A stretch of 64,000 bases of DNA from Mucilaginibacter terrae. GTDB taxonomy: Bacteria; Bacteroidota; Bacteroidia; Sphingobacteriales; Sphingobacteriaceae. Where the stretch lies: positions 372,001-436,000 of the forward strand of contig NZ_JAVLVU010000001.1 of assembly GCF_031951985.1 (NCBI RefSeq), in the 5' to 3' direction. The position numbers and the translations under genes are program-made. Below, piece after piece: positions 1 to 9,219 of the stretch; within the stretch, counting starts at the first letter, position 1, and each line of letters starts with the position of its first letter. A model generated the notes under the pieces. It saw only the letters and a program-made list of their open reading frames with translations. It searched no databases and was not told where the DNA came from.

Positions 1-1303
1 CCGAAATTTTTATCTGTTCGCACAGCCTAATGTGCCGACAGCTGCGCTAAAACCGGGCGCTAAGATACCTGACCTTTTATTTTCCGAGCTAATTAATTAC
101 CCGCCCAAATCAATCCAAGTATCTTCGTTTAAGGGAAAACTTCTCATACTGGATTTCTGGGCCACCTGGTGTTCTTCCTGCCTGAGCTATTTTCCCAAGA
201 CAGAAAGGCTGCAAAAACAATTTAAGGGTAAACTGCAGATACTCGGTGTTACCAACCAAAGTCAAGCCAAGATTCAGGCTTTTTTTAACTCACCTTCCGG
301 TAAGCGGTATCATTTTCCGACAGTTGTCAATGACACGCAGCTTGAAAAACTCTTTCCCCACCAGTATCTCCCTCATTATGTCTGGATCGCACCTGACGGG
401 ACTTTTCTCTTATCTACCTCTGGAGCTATAATAGATAGCGCTGCCATTGCGCGTTATTTAGAGCAAGGCATATTACCGGGTAAGGCGAAGAACGACCTTG
501 ATACCAAGCTACCCTTGTTTTTGACCACTCAGTATCCCGCCGATAATCAACTTCAATACTATTCCGTGCTTTCGAAAGGCCATTATTATGGATTACCGAC
601 CGGCAATAAGTTCCGTCGAACGAAAAAGGTTTTACATGGTCGTGCAGTCACCAATTCGACGTTGTTCACCATTTATAAAGCAGCCGCCTTTGGATTATTT
701 GAAAAAATCGGCGAGAGCTTAATCGAAAAAAGGATACTACTTGAGGTCAGGGATCTTCACGCGTTGAAAGGGGACAAGGTGAAGGTTACGGAACATGACC
801 ACGATTACAATTTTGATATCGTGTTACCGGTGGAACAAGCTGACTCTCTGTTTCATTCGATGCTTCGGACCTTGAATCAATACTCCCCATACGAAGGCCG
901 GGTCGAAACACGCGAGGTCGAGTGTCTCGCACTAGTGCGTTCAGGTGAAGGCGCAGATTTTGCAACGAAAGGAGGGAAGGTTCACACTTTTCAACCCGAA
1001 AAAGATTCGTCTTTAGTTAACAATTTATTGATAAGCGATTTTCTCGCTAAGGCTAATACTATACCCGGAATAAAGCCTTACCTCATAGACTCAACCGGTT
1101 ACACCGGAAAAGTTGATTTTCGCCTCAATGGGCCTATCCGTGACCTTGAAAAATTAAGGGCCAATCTTCGGCCGTACGGACTTGACCTTGTGCCCGCCAA
1201 AAGGGCTTTGAAAGTTTTTACCCTGCGTGACAAGATCACGCCAGGTGGCGAAACCAATCAATCCTCTGAACAATCACAATTAATCTCACCCCGGAACAAA
1301 TGA
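1..1303 (+). CDS. TlpA-like thioredoxin protein with C-terminal DUF3738-like domain (5' partial)
   Basis: The frame is open to the left edge and reads ...FYLFAQPN before the first possible start (GTG at 32). That looks like the end of a signal peptide, so the true start lies outside the window. Counted from the GTG, residues 8-145 have a thioredoxin fold of the TlpA/ResA type with the active site WATWCSSC (Cys47, Cys50). The C-terminal part (about 190-405) resembles DUF3738 (TIGR03435), for example the segment DSTGYTGKVDFRL. Likely role: periplasmic thiol-disulfide oxidoreductase; substrate unknown. Its stop overlaps the start of the SusC-like gene (ATGA at 1300-1303), so the two are co-translated. 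Such redoxins often sit next to SusCD pairs in Sphingobacteria. Confidence 0.85.
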   Translation, partial: RNFYLFAQPNVPTAALKPGAKIPDLLFSELINYPPKSIQVSSFKGKLLILDFWATWCSSCLSYFPKTERLQKQFKGKLQILGVTNQSQAKIQAFFNSPSGKRYHFPTVVNDTQLEKLFPHQYLPHYVWIAPDGTFLLSTSGAIIDSAAIARYLEQGILPGKAKNDLDTKLPLFLTTQYPADNQLQYYSVLSKGHYYGLPTGNKFRRTKKVLHGRAVTNSTLFTIYKAAAFGLFEKIGESLIEKRILLEVRDLHALKGDKVKVTEHDHDYNFDIVLPVEQADSLFHSMLRTLNQYSPYEGRVETREVECLALVRSGEGADFATKGGKVHTFQPEKDSSLVNNLLISDFLAKANTIPGIKPYLIDSTGYTGKVDFRLNGPIRDLEKLRANLRPYGLDLVPAKRALKVFTLRDKITPGGETNQSSEQSQLISPRNK

Positions 1304-4300
1304 AAAGAATTTTTCTTACCCTGCTACTTTTTATTGGCTTGGTCCATTGCAGGGCTCAAAATGCCGTTAAAGGCATAATTCTGTCTTCAACAGACAGCAC
1401 ACCAGTGGCCGGTGCCACCGTGCAAATTCCAAGCACCGTTTTCAGAACCACGACCAACGAGCGGGGCCGGTTTACACTCGTTTATCGCGGGCTTAAAAGA
1501 TTTAAGCTTTCGGTAAGTTCGATCGGGTTTGAGCCCGTTAATTTGCCGGTTGAGGCGCTACGCGACACATTGCTGTTTATCAGTTTACAGCCGGCGCTTA
1601 ACCAGCTGGAAAAAGTAGTTGTTTCTACCGGTTACCAGCAACTACCCAAGGAAAGAGCGACAGGCTCATTCAGTGTAGTGGATCAGAAAGTCTTTAATCA
1701 GCAAGTCGGCACCGATGTGCTCAGCAGACTTGAAGCCACTGTGAACGGCTTGACCGTAGATCGCACGACCAGTGCTGAACCTAAAATTACTATCCGTGGG
1801 CTAAGTACGATCAGGGGCCCGCGCGATCCGCTTATCGTGCTCGATAATTTCCCTTACGACGGTGATATAAATAATATCAACCCTAATGATATTGAGTCGG
1901 TAAACGTATTGAAAGATGCCGCAGCTTCCTCTATTTGGGGGGCCAGGGCAGGCAACGGCGTTATTGTTATCAACACACGAAAAGCGAGGTTTAACCAGCC
2001 TATCAGTATCGAGTTCAATAGTAATCTAACCATTGGCAATAAGCCTGACCTGTCTTATGTCCGGCAAATGAGCTCCTCTGATTTTATCGATGTGGAACAG
2101 CTGCTTTACAGCAAAGGGTATTACACGAATTGGATAAATTCTACCGGTAAGCGGTTGTTATCCAACGTAGTTGAGCTTCTGACCCAACGTGATAATGGCT
2201 TGATTACCCCCGCAGCAGCAGAGTCTCAGATCAATTTACTTCGTACCAAGGATATAAGGGACGACTTTAACCGTTTTATCTATCAGAAATCCCTTAATCA
2301 ACAATATGCGCTGAATATCAAAGGAGGCGAAGCCAAAATGAATTGGAGCGTAGCAGGTGGGTATGATCACAACACGAGCAATCTTAAGGCAACCTATGAG
2401 CGGTTCAGCCTTCGGACCAATCAGAATTACCTGCCCTTTAAAAACTTTCAGTTAACCACGGGGGCTGTTTTTACCCAAAGTTTATCCAGTTCCGGCAGAC
2501 CAGGGTATGGCAATATCACCCAATACGGGAATGGGTTCTTACCTTATACCTCTTTGGCTGATGAAAACGGTAACGTAGTAGCCGTGCCCAAAAATGTCAG
2601 GCCTTCGTACTTGCAGGCGGCAGGAGGAGGAAAGCTGCTGGACTGGCTTTATTATCCTTTGGAAGATTACAAGCATAATACCAGCCGAAATTCGATACAG
2701 GATGTCGTGCTGAATGCCGGGCTCAATTATAAACTACCCCTCGGTATTAGCGCAGATGTCAAGTATCAGTATGAACGCCAGCAATCTACTGAAAGAGGTT
2801 TACAGGATGAAAATAGCTACTATGCGAGGAACCTGGTCAACTCGTTCACGCAGATCAATTCAGCCGGTACCGTTAACTACATCATCCCAAGGGGAGGTAT
2901 TCTCGATCTTAGTACGTCATTGTTACAAGCTCATAATTTAAGGGGACAACTGAATTATAACAGGAGCTGGAAAAAAAATGAAATTAACGCATTGATCGGC
3001 ACTGAGATCAGACGTGTAGGCAGATCGGGGAATGATAGTCGCCTGTATGGGTATGATGATAATATATTGAGTTTCGGAAATGTCGATTACCGGAACCCTT
3101 ACCCGAACTTTATAAGCGGAAATACTTCTTACATCGAAAATCGATCAGGAATTAACGAAACGCAGACCAATTTCGTGTCATCCTATGTGAATGCCGCTTA
3201 TAGTTATGACCAGAAGTATATCATCTCGGGAAGTGCAAGACGGGACGCATCGAACCTTTTCGGTTTAAAAACCAACGACCAGTGGAACCCATTTGCTTCC
3301 ATCGGGCTCGCCTGGGTGATATCTAACGAAAAGTTTTACCACGGTTCATCAATACCTTATCTGAAGATCAGGGGCACCTACGGGTTCAGCGGAAATATCA
3401 ACCCGGCGATGAGCGCGGTGACCACTGTCGAATACCACACCACCTCTCCATTTACCAATAGTCCGATTGCCCGGTTCATCAATTACTATAATCCTGAACT
3501 GCGCTGGGAGACCTCCAAAATGCTGAATTTAGGAATTGATTTTAAAGCTTTTGGAAACAGGCTGAACGGCTCTTTTGAATATTATACAAAAAACGGAACA
3601 AACCTTTTCGGCACCGCCGTTATCGATTACACCACGGGCATTGGCAGGACCGTCATCAAGAACGTGGCAAGTATGAAGGGTAAGGGCTTCGACCTGGAGT
3701 TAAGAGGCGTCATCCTTCAGCGGAAATTTAATTGGCAGAGTGCTTTAAATTTAAGCTACTACAAGGACCAGGTAACTGATTATTATCTAAGCTCTCAACA
3801 AGGCAGTAATTTCGTCGGAAACATTGCTATCTCAGGTATAGTAGGAAAGCCGGTCTATTCTTTATTGGCCTATCAGTGGGCGGGTCTTGATCCCGCTAAC
3901 GGCGACCCTCGCGGCTATGTAAATGGGGAGATCAGTAAGGATTACGTGGCATTGACCGGGAGTGGCACTACCCAAAATGACCTTGCCTATTTCGGCTCTG
4001 CTATTCCAACTGTTTTTGGCTCCTTTTTACATTCCTTTTCCTTTAAAAAAGTAACATTGAATGTGAATGCGGTTTATAAATTAGGCTATTACTTCAGGCG
4101 TTCCACTATTGACTATGATGGCCTTTTCTCATCCTGGACGGGTGGGCATTCGGATTTTTCATTAAGATGGCAAAAGCCGGGAGACGAGGCGCATACTGAT
4201 ATTCCGTCGCTTGTCTTCCCATCCTCAATTCCCCGAAGTTCATTTTATCAGAATGCATCCCCATTTGTTGAAAAAGCAGATCATATCCGCATTCAATATG

Positions 4301-4500
4301 TAAACCTGAGCTATGAACTGGACGGGCAGATAATCAGACGACTCCCGGTAAAGAGACTTCAGCTTTATTTCAACATTAACAACCTTGGAATCATATGGCG
4401 CGCCAATAAACTGGGACTTGATCCTGATTATGCAAGTTCACTCAGCTATTTAGTTCCTCCTAAAAGTTATTCCTTCGGCCTTAGGGCTACATTCAATTAA
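1300..4500 (+). CDS. SusC/RagA-family TonB-dependent outer-membrane receptor
   Basis: A 1066-residue protein with a signal peptide (about residues 1-19, ending CRAQ), a carboxypeptidase-regulatory-like beta-sandwich (about 22-95), a TonB plug domain (about 120-225) and a long beta-barrel ending in an aromatic-type strand (FGLRATFN). The segment STGYQQLPKERATGSF is typical of the SusC family. No N-terminal STN domain is seen, so direct signalling to an anti-sigma factor is not suggested. It should import a ligand across the outer membrane together with the SusD-like lipoprotein 9 nt downstream. The ligand cannot be told from sequence: no glycoside hydrolase is nearby, and the redoxin upstream argues against simple polysaccharide use. 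Confidence 0.95.
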   Translation: MKRIFLTLLLFIGLVHCRAQNAVKGIILSSTDSTPVAGATVQIPSTVFRTTTNERGRFTLVYRGLKRFKLSVSSIGFEPVNLPVEALRDTLLFISLQPALNQLEKVVVSTGYQQLPKERATGSFSVVDQKVFNQQVGTDVLSRLEATVNGLTVDRTTSAEPKITIRGLSTIRGPRDPLIVLDNFPYDGDINNINPNDIESVNVLKDAAASSIWGARAGNGVIVINTRKARFNQPISIEFNSNLTIGNKPDLSYVRQMSSSDFIDVEQLLYSKGYYTNWINSTGKRLLSNVVELLTQRDNGLITPAAAESQINLLRTKDIRDDFNRFIYQKSLNQQYALNIKGGEAKMNWSVAGGYDHNTSNLKATYERFSLRTNQNYLPFKNFQLTTGAVFTQSLSSSGRPGYGNITQYGNGFLPYTSLADENGNVVAVPKNVRPSYLQAAGGGKLLDWLYYPLEDYKHNTSRNSIQDVVLNAGLNYKLPLGISADVKYQYERQQSTERGLQDENSYYARNLVNSFTQINSAGTVNYIIPRGGILDLSTSLLQAHNLRGQLNYNRSWKKNEINALIGTEIRRVGRSGNDSRLYGYDDNILSFGNVDYRNPYPNFISGNTSYIENRSGINETQTNFVSSYVNAAYSYDQKYIISGSARRDASNLFGLKTNDQWNPFASIGLAWVISNEKFYHGSSIPYLKIRGTYGFSGNINPAMSAVTTVEYHTTSPFTNSPIARFINYYNPELRWETSKMLNLGIDFKAFGNRLNGSFEYYTKNGTNLFGTAVIDYTTGIGRTVIKNVASMKGKGFDLELRGVILQRKFNWQSALNLSYYKDQVTDYYLSSQQGSNFVGNIAISGIVGKPVYSLLAYQWAGLDPANGDPRGYVNGEISKDYVALTGSGTTQNDLAYFGSAIPTVFGSFLHSFSFKKVTLNVNAVYKLGYYFRRSTIDYDGLFSSWTGGHSDFSLRWQKPGDEAHTDIPSLVFPSSIPRSSFYQNASPFVEKADHIRIQYVNLSYELDGQIIRRLPVKRLQLYFNINNLGIIWRANKLGLDPDYASSLSYLVPPKSYSFGLRATFN

Positions 4501-4509
4501 CTCATCGTT

Positions 4510-5868
4510 ATGAAAAAGAATATTATCATCATTGTTATTACCGCTACAGTCGCATTTTGCATGTCTTGCAGCAAGTATCTCGACGAAAAATCAGATAAAA
4601 AATTGGTCGTTCCGGTTACACTGGCTGACTTTCAGGCTTTATTAGATAATCATACTCAAAACGTAAATAGAGAGCCGGCCGACGGGGAGATCAGTGCGGA
4701 TGACTATTATTTAACTGATGCCAGCTTTAATTCACTTACGACTGAAGGGCACAAAAGAACCTACACATGGCAGAAAGATTATCTGATTGACGGAACCAAT
4801 TATTGGATGTATAGTTATTTTACCGTTTATTCCGCTAATTCTGTTTTGGAAGGAACAGAGAATATTGTCAGGGACCCTGCGAACCGGGAAGAGTGGGGCA
4901 GTGTGACAGGACATGCCTATTTCCTTCGCGCCAAAAGCTTTCTAAACTTAGCGAATATATGGGTAAATGCTTATGATGGACAAAGTCCGGGTGAGAATCA
5001 GGGATTACCTTTGCGGCTCAATAGCGATTTTAATGAGCGGTCTGTGAGGTCGACTATTCACCAGACCTATGCGCAGATCTTATCCGATCTCAAAATGGCG
5101 GCCACGCTGCTACCCATTACGCCCAAATACTTTACCCGACCGGGAAAACCTGCGGCGTTTGCTTTGCTGGCGCGCACTTACCTATATATGGGAAATTATC
5201 AGGAGGCAGCAGTATACGCAGATTCATGCCTGCAAATGACAGCAACGAGGTTGATAGATTTTAATTCACTATCGGCCTCAGCAAACTTTCCAATCTCACA
5301 AAATAACGTTGAAACTATTTTATATTCGGTAACAGGAACACCTGCGCCGATTAGCCAAAGCCGTGCACTCATTGTTCCTGAATTGTATAATCAGTATGAG
5401 AATAATGATCTGCGTAAATCCATATACTTCAGGAATAACAACAATGGGACATTTAGCTTTAAAGGAAATTATTCGGGCAGCGGAACTATTTTCGGCGGAA
5501 TAGTTAATGACGAAGTTTATCTGATGCGTGCGGAGGCAAATGCTCGCTTAGGTAATGTTTCCCAAGCGATGAACGATCTCAATACCTTGATGATCAAACG
5601 GTGGAGAACCGGAACTTTTGTACCTTTTACCGCAAATAATTCTGAGGATGCGGTTAAGATTATATTGAGGGAAAGGCGCAAGGAATTGCTGATGCGTACA
5701 TTACGGTGGCCGGATCTGAAACGATTAAATAAAAGCGGAGCAGGTATTTCGCTAAGTAGAACGGTAAATGGAACAACTTATACACTTCCCCCTAATGATC
5801 TGCGATATGCACTCCCTATTCCCGAAGATGTTATACAGCTTTCGGGCATGCCCCAAAATCCGAGGTAA
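4510..5868 (+). CDS. SusD/RagB-family surface lipoprotein
   Basis: A 452-residue protein with a lipoprotein signal (lipobox CMSC, Cys20), then the SusD-like start SKYLDEKSDKK and TPR-like helices (for example PAAFALLARTYLYMGNYQEAA). The C-terminal part ends with the family pattern RRKELLMRTLRWPDLKRLN and LPIPEDVIQL. Somewhat short for the family (usually 480-600), but N- and C-terminal hallmarks are both present. It acts as the ligand-capturing lid of the SusC barrel. Encoded 9 nt after the SusC gene and followed directly by a strong terminator, so it closes the operon. Confidence 0.93.
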   Translation: MKKNIIIIVITATVAFCMSCSKYLDEKSDKKLVVPVTLADFQALLDNHTQNVNREPADGEISADDYYLTDASFNSLTTEGHKRTYTWQKDYLIDGTNYWMYSYFTVYSANSVLEGTENIVRDPANREEWGSVTGHAYFLRAKSFLNLANIWVNAYDGQSPGENQGLPLRLNSDFNERSVRSTIHQTYAQILSDLKMAATLLPITPKYFTRPGKPAAFALLARTYLYMGNYQEAAVYADSCLQMTATRLIDFNSLSASANFPISQNNVETILYSVTGTPAPISQSRALIVPELYNQYENNDLRKSIYFRNNNNGTFSFKGNYSGSGTIFGGIVNDEVYLMRAEANARLGNVSQAMNDLNTLMIKRWRTGTFVPFTANNSEDAVKIILRERRKELLMRTLRWPDLKRLNKSGAGISLSRTVNGTTYTLPPNDLRYALPIPEDVIQLSGMPQNPR

Positions 5869-5870
5869 AC

Positions 5871-5903
5871 AAAAAGAGGAGGCAAAAAGCCTCCTCTTTT
5901 TTT
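5871..5903. terminator. Bidirectional intrinsic terminator
   Basis: A perfect 13-bp inverted repeat: AAAAAGAGGAGGC, a 5-nt loop, then GCCTCCTCTTTTT, flanked by A and T runs on the two sides. It lies between the stops of the convergent SusD gene and the small exported-protein gene, so it can end transcription in both directions. Confidence 0.9.
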
Positions 5904-5913
5904 AAGAACGTTA

Positions 5914-6237
5914 CTAAATGGCATTTCTTTGCGTATCGGCATAGATATCACGGATGTCTTCGTCTGATTTGCCGTTTAAGAAGTTTCCTAATTCAGTTTC
6001 GTCGTCTGCATCGACATCCATTGTGCAGGGGAGGGCATCGCCGTCACAGCTATGACCGTCTGGTTCTTCCAGCGTCCAGGCTGAGGCTTCATTGGCATCA
6101 GCCAGCGCATTGCTGTCAAAGTACCATGTTCTCACAACGCGGTTGCTTTTTGTTTTTTGTGTTTTGGTTAACACAGTGAATGAACTGGCCAAAACTGCGA
6201 TAGCTACAGCTACCATTGTAATTACGCTTCTTTTCAT
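5914..6237 (-). CDS. Small exported two-cysteine protein (DUF6520-like)
   Basis: A 107-residue protein with an N-terminal hydrophobic signal segment (residues 4-24) and a basic linker (KTQKTKSNR). The acidic exported part holds two cysteines (Cys64, Cys71) that could form a disulfide. Size, signal and paired cysteines fit the small DUF6520-type proteins found next to MauE-like genes in Bacteroidetes; this assignment is by overall character only. It is the last gene of a minus-strand set: HTH regulator, MauE-like protein, this gene. Possibly a redox partner or substrate of the MauE-like protein. Confidence 0.6.
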   Translation of the reverse strand: MKRSVITMVAVAIAVLASSFTVLTKTQKTKSNRVVRTWYFDSNALADANEASAWTLEEPDGHSCDGDALPCTMDVDADDETELGNFLNGKSDEDIRDIYADTQRNAI

Positions 6238-6364
6238 AAGGATTATTGCTTTATTAGATCAAAAAGCAATTGAAAAACTTTGATTATGATTTGGTTATGC
6301 CTCTTTTCTCGGGTTAAGGCTACACCCGGGAACTGACCGTATGAACTCCCTCACAGGCACAGTA

Positions 6365-6826
6365 TTAGTTTTTATTTGATTCACTCTGTATTGCCTGGCC
6401 TCCTTTCTTTTGAATTAGTATGGTGGTGATTGTTAAGGCAAGAAAAAATAAGTTGAAAAATAAGTGGCTGGTCCAGCCCATCTTCCCAAGTATACCTCCG
6501 CATGAACACGGCACCTTAGGAAAAAGGTGTGTTACACCCATGCCGATATAAACAGTGAAGACTGATAACAGGGAGAGCGATGCGTATAGGCCCAGCATGA
6601 AAGTCCTGCTTATCATGAGTAGGAGTACCGTCAGCAGTTCGAATCCGGGAATTATATAGATCAATACTTGTGAAATGATCTCTGGAAAAACCTGTTTACC
6701 CATCTCTCTTTTGAATTGAGCGAAGTCAGCAAGTTTACTCAGTGCTGCATAAAGCCAAAGAATGATGAGGAATCCATAAGTGAGACTTATAATTACTTCG
6801 CGCCAGCTTTTTTTGTCTTTAACCAT
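6365..6826 (-). CDS. MauE/DoxX-like redox-associated membrane protein
   Basis: A 153-residue protein with four predicted membrane helices (about 10-28, 48-70, 75-97, 118-138). The loop before the last helix holds VPCSCGG (Cys107, Cys109), a feature of MauE-type proteins implicated in disulfide or electron transfer at the membrane. In methylamine users MauE helps mature methylamine dehydrogenase, but no such enzyme is here. The context (thioredoxin-like protein, two-Cys exported protein) suggests a general periplasmic thiol role, which is an inference. It lies 36 nt downstream of the HTH gene and is probably co-transcribed. Confidence 0.75.
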   Translation of the reverse strand: MVKDKKSWREVIISLTYGFLIILWLYAALSKLADFAQFKREMGKQVFPEIISQVLIYIIPGFELLTVLLLMISRTFMLGLYASLSLLSVFTVYIGMGVTHLFPKVPCSCGGILGKMGWTSHLFFNLFFLALTITTILIQKKGGQAIQSESNKN

Positions 6827-6862
6827 AAGTTAAAGGTAGGGCGATGTTAAAGACAGAAAATG

Positions 6863-7075
6863 TCACTCATCTTTTTCGATGAAATATTTTTTTTTGCGAC
6901 GGTCGTACCTGATGTCATGACCCTTCTCCCGAAGGATATTGATCATCCGCTTGACCGTTCGGGAACTGCAGTCGAAGCGCCTGGCGGCAGCTTCCATTGA
7001 CCCGAACCGACCCTTTTCGATCAGTTCCAGAACATAGTTCAGTCGTTTTTCATAAGATAGGAAATCCATAGCCAA
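6863..7075 (-). CDS. Small helix-turn-helix (HTH_11/DeoR-like) DNA-binding protein
   Basis: A 70-residue protein that is nearly all one winged helix-turn-helix: LELIEKGRFGSMEAAARRFDCSSRTVKRMINILREKG, then a basic beta-hairpin wing (YDRRKKKYFI). It has no sensor domain. As first gene of the minus-strand set with the MauE-like and two-Cys proteins, it is the obvious candidate for local control. Confidence 0.75.
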   Translation of the reverse strand: MAMDFLSYEKRLNYVLELIEKGRFGSMEAAARRFDCSSRTVKRMINILREKGHDIRYDRRKKKYFIEKDE

Positions 7076-7148
7076 CCCATTTGATCCGATGTTTATCAGA
7101 TAAATTTGATGCTTCGGAAGGGTTTAAACTATAACCTGTGATTGTAAA

Positions 7149-7496
7149 TTAGTGGCTTTCCGTATTTGATTTGTCCCTGTAAGATGTATCCGGCTTTTCC
7201 CCAGCTTGTTTCTTCTGTTTGACGCCGCTTACCCAAAGACGCTTTAGCTTGTCAAATGTAGCGTAGATGAAATGGATATTTATTCCTGTGCCGTATTTGG
7301 GTTTAGGCATTAACACGAAGGGGGAGATTTGCAGGATTTCGGCAATGGCATAAATTCTTGGCAACGACATCGTTGTTTCGCACCTTTCGATTTTTGAGTA
7401 CGCCGCCTGTGATATGTCCAGCATAAATGCCATATATTCCTGGCTGTAATTTTTCTCGAGTCTCTGTATTCTGATTTTCTCGCCGATCTTATCCAT
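7149..7496 (-). CDS. XRE-family helix-turn-helix regulator
   Basis: A 115-residue protein with a Cro/CI-type HTH at residues 5-65 (IRIQRLEKNYSQEYMAFMLD, then ISQAAYSKIERCETTMSLP) and a short basic C-terminal tail (KQKKQAGEKP). Upstream on its own strand is a -7 box, TACTTTTG (about 7526-7533). It is divergent from the bacteriocin-like precursor gene at 7625, with about 130 nt between them. It may therefore regulate that gene, but no operator was identified. Confidence 0.85.
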   Translation of the reverse strand: MDKIGEKIRIQRLEKNYSQEYMAFMLDISQAAYSKIERCETTMSLPRIYAIAEILQISPFVLMPKPKYGTGINIHFIYATFDKLKRLWVSGVKQKKQAGEKPDTSYRDKSNTESH

Positions 7497-7624
7497 GCAA
7501 TATTCGCTTGGTTATTCCTATAAGCAAAAGTAATAAATTAAAGGTTAAGGTTTTAGCTTGCCGTTAAGCCAAGAGGGAACTTTGATTCAATTTCCAATGG
7601 AGGGAAGGACTAAAAGTTTAACTC

Positions 7625-7795
7625 ATGAAAAATCTTACTGATGAAAAAGCAAAAGAACTTCAGGGTGGGTCAGCTCATGGCTGCGGCTACAACATCGTTT
7701 TTTCCGCTGCCGTAGGCGGGCTCTTTGGCGGACCGGGTGCGGTGATCGGCGCATTGGCCGCTGCAACGGGGCCTTCCTGCCTCGCGATCTGGTAA
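7625..7795 (+). CDS. Bacteriocin-like precursor peptide with double-glycine leader
   Basis: A 56-residue reading frame. The leader MKNLTDEKAKELQGG has the pattern of double-glycine leaders cut by C39 peptidases: hydrophobic and acidic residues at fixed spacing, ending Gly-Gly. The 41-residue mature part starts SAHGCGYN, is rich in Gly and Ala (AVGGLFGGPGAVIGALAAA), and carries two Cys (residues 20 and 52) that could form a disulfide, as in class II bacteriocins. It is followed at once by a terminator. A C39-peptidase/permease gene lies 1.4 kb downstream, consistent with export and leader removal. Killing activity is inferred; a signalling peptide is also possible. Confidence 0.8.
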   Translation: MKNLTDEKAKELQGGSAHGCGYNIVFSAAVGGLFGGPGAVIGALAAATGPSCLAIW

Positions 7796-7802
7796 AAATA
7801 GG

Positions 7803-7826
7803 ACCGGGACTTGTTCCCGGTTTTTT
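7803..7826 (+). terminator. Intrinsic terminator of the precursor-peptide gene
   Basis: Stem ACCGGGA (7803-7809) and TCCCGGT (7815-7821) with a short loop and six T residues (7821-7826), starting 8 nt after the peptide stop codon. It makes a short monocistronic message likely. Confidence 0.85.
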
Positions 7827-7828
7827 AT

Positions 7829-8462
7829 TCACCATCCGTTTAACAACCAGGTAGCAAAAATTCCCCCTACGCCACCGAAGAAGTGCACTTCATGGTTGAT
7901 ATAATTACTTTTCGACCTGAACTGGTGGATCAATAAACCTACAATACAGATCAATCCCCCGTAAATGTTTTTGACTTCACCGATCACAGGCAGGTAAAAC
8001 GCAACGATCTCAGGTTGTATCATCACATAACCCAGCATACAACCGACGATACTTCCTGATGCACCAGCATTTGAATAAAAACTTTCCTTCCAATGCCTGA
8101 TCGTTAAGATAAGGCCTCCCGTAAGACAACTGCAGGCATAAATAGCTGTAAATATGATCGTGCCATGTTCCGTTGTCGATCAGGTACTCTTCCAGCCTCG
8201 TCCCGAACGTGAAAAGCATCATCTGGTTGATCGCTAAATGGGCAAGGTCATTATGCACAAAGTCCCCGGTCACCAACCTGTAATGTTCCTTTAGCCCGAC
8301 AATACTGCCCGGGTGAAGTAGTAAGTGAAAGAATACCTGCTTGTTTTTAATTCCCCAAATGGTGATGATCGTGATCAGCGCCATTAGAAAATAGCAAGCC
8401 GGGGCTAAGAGAAAAGCCTGTTTGATAGTCCTTATCATAATCAAATTGTTTAACTTATACAA
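7829..8462 (-). pseudogene. Rhomboid-family intramembrane serine protease, frameshifted
   Basis: Read from 8462, the first frame encodes the N-terminal helices and the rhomboid motif HxxxN (HLAINQMMLFTFGTRLEEYL). At about 8162-8165 (codons NGTW) homology passes to another frame, reading GTIIFTAIYACSCLTGG, then SNAGASGSIVG with the catalytic Ser of GxSG, then NHEVHFFGGVGG with the catalytic His, and ending at 7829. Both catalytic residues are thus downstream of the shift, so the protein is non-functional unless the shift is a sequencing error or is bypassed. An original TGGGGCACG shortened by two G would explain it (inference). It lies between the peptide gene and the rest of the bacteriocin-like locus on the opposite strand. 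Confidence 0.8.
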
Positions 8463-8543
8463 TAACCGGAACGTATATTTTACAACTACCGGTGATTGTG
8501 CATGACCCGCTGCCAGCTGAAATTTACCTAAAATTTTTAGGCC

Positions 8544-9185
8544 ATGAATTTTATAAAAAAGTCCGCTGTAATAAGCCTGGGTGCCGTTTTGGGACTTACA
8601 CTGGCAATCGTTAGTACCTCGAACCGGCTAATCCTTACAAGAAATTTTTTCGCTGAAAATGGCCAACATTTGGCGGCATTACCGGGGCAGGACATGCTGC
8701 TCTTCGCAGGACTTCAGAAATGGATATATGTCCTGACCGCCCTCTATTTATTATTCAAGTTGTGCCTCATCAGCCTGATCCTATATACCGCACTTTATAT
8801 CGCGGATCACTTGCTGTCGTACTGGCACATACTTTTAATCGTTTCCCTTTGTGAAGGTATATTTTTAGTAGCAGCTGCGGTCAAGATGTGGTGGTTTCAC
8901 TACTATTATCCCCACGGCACCCTATTGCAATGGCACCAGTTGTATATATTATCCTCGCTTTCCCTATTCCCGGCCATTCCCGCCGCCTGGTATTATCCCT
9001 TGCAGACATTAAATGCATTTGAGGTGGCTTATTGGTTTTTACTGGCTTTTGGTGTATACAGGTTCTCCGGCCTTGATTACCGGACCTCCTTTAAGATCAT
9101 TCTGCTAAGCTATCTGCCCGCATTATTCATCTGGACGGTTGTCGTCTGTTTTTGTACGATCATGTATTTCCCGGGTCAGGGCTGA
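8544..9185 (+). CDS. Multi-pass membrane protein of unknown function
   Basis: A 213-residue protein with about five hydrophobic segments (residues 8-25, 60-85, 93-113, 128-150, 165-207) and no recognisable motif. It is 34 nt upstream of the C39 peptidase-permease gene on the same strand and so probably shares its transcript. By place it could be an immunity protein or an export-complex subunit of the bacteriocin-like locus. The sequence alone does not decide this. Confidence 0.6.
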   Translation: MNFIKKSAVISLGAVLGLTLAIVSTSNRLILTRNFFAENGQHLAALPGQDMLLFAGLQKWIYVLTALYLLFKLCLISLILYTALYIADHLLSYWHILLIVSLCEGIFLVAAAVKMWWFHYYYPHGTLLQWHQLYILSSLSLFPAIPAAWYYPLQTLNAFEVAYWFLLAFGVYRFSGLDYRTSFKIILLSYLPALFIWTVVVCFCTIMYFPGQG

Positions 9186-9219
9186 TCATTTTATTCCTTT
9201 TCAAATTATTTATCTACCG

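Noticed and set aside
7635..7835. A 66-codon minus-strand frame over the peptide gene
   Set aside because: Arg/Pro-rich shadow of the GG-leader peptide gene, whose leader, mature part and terminator are coherent.
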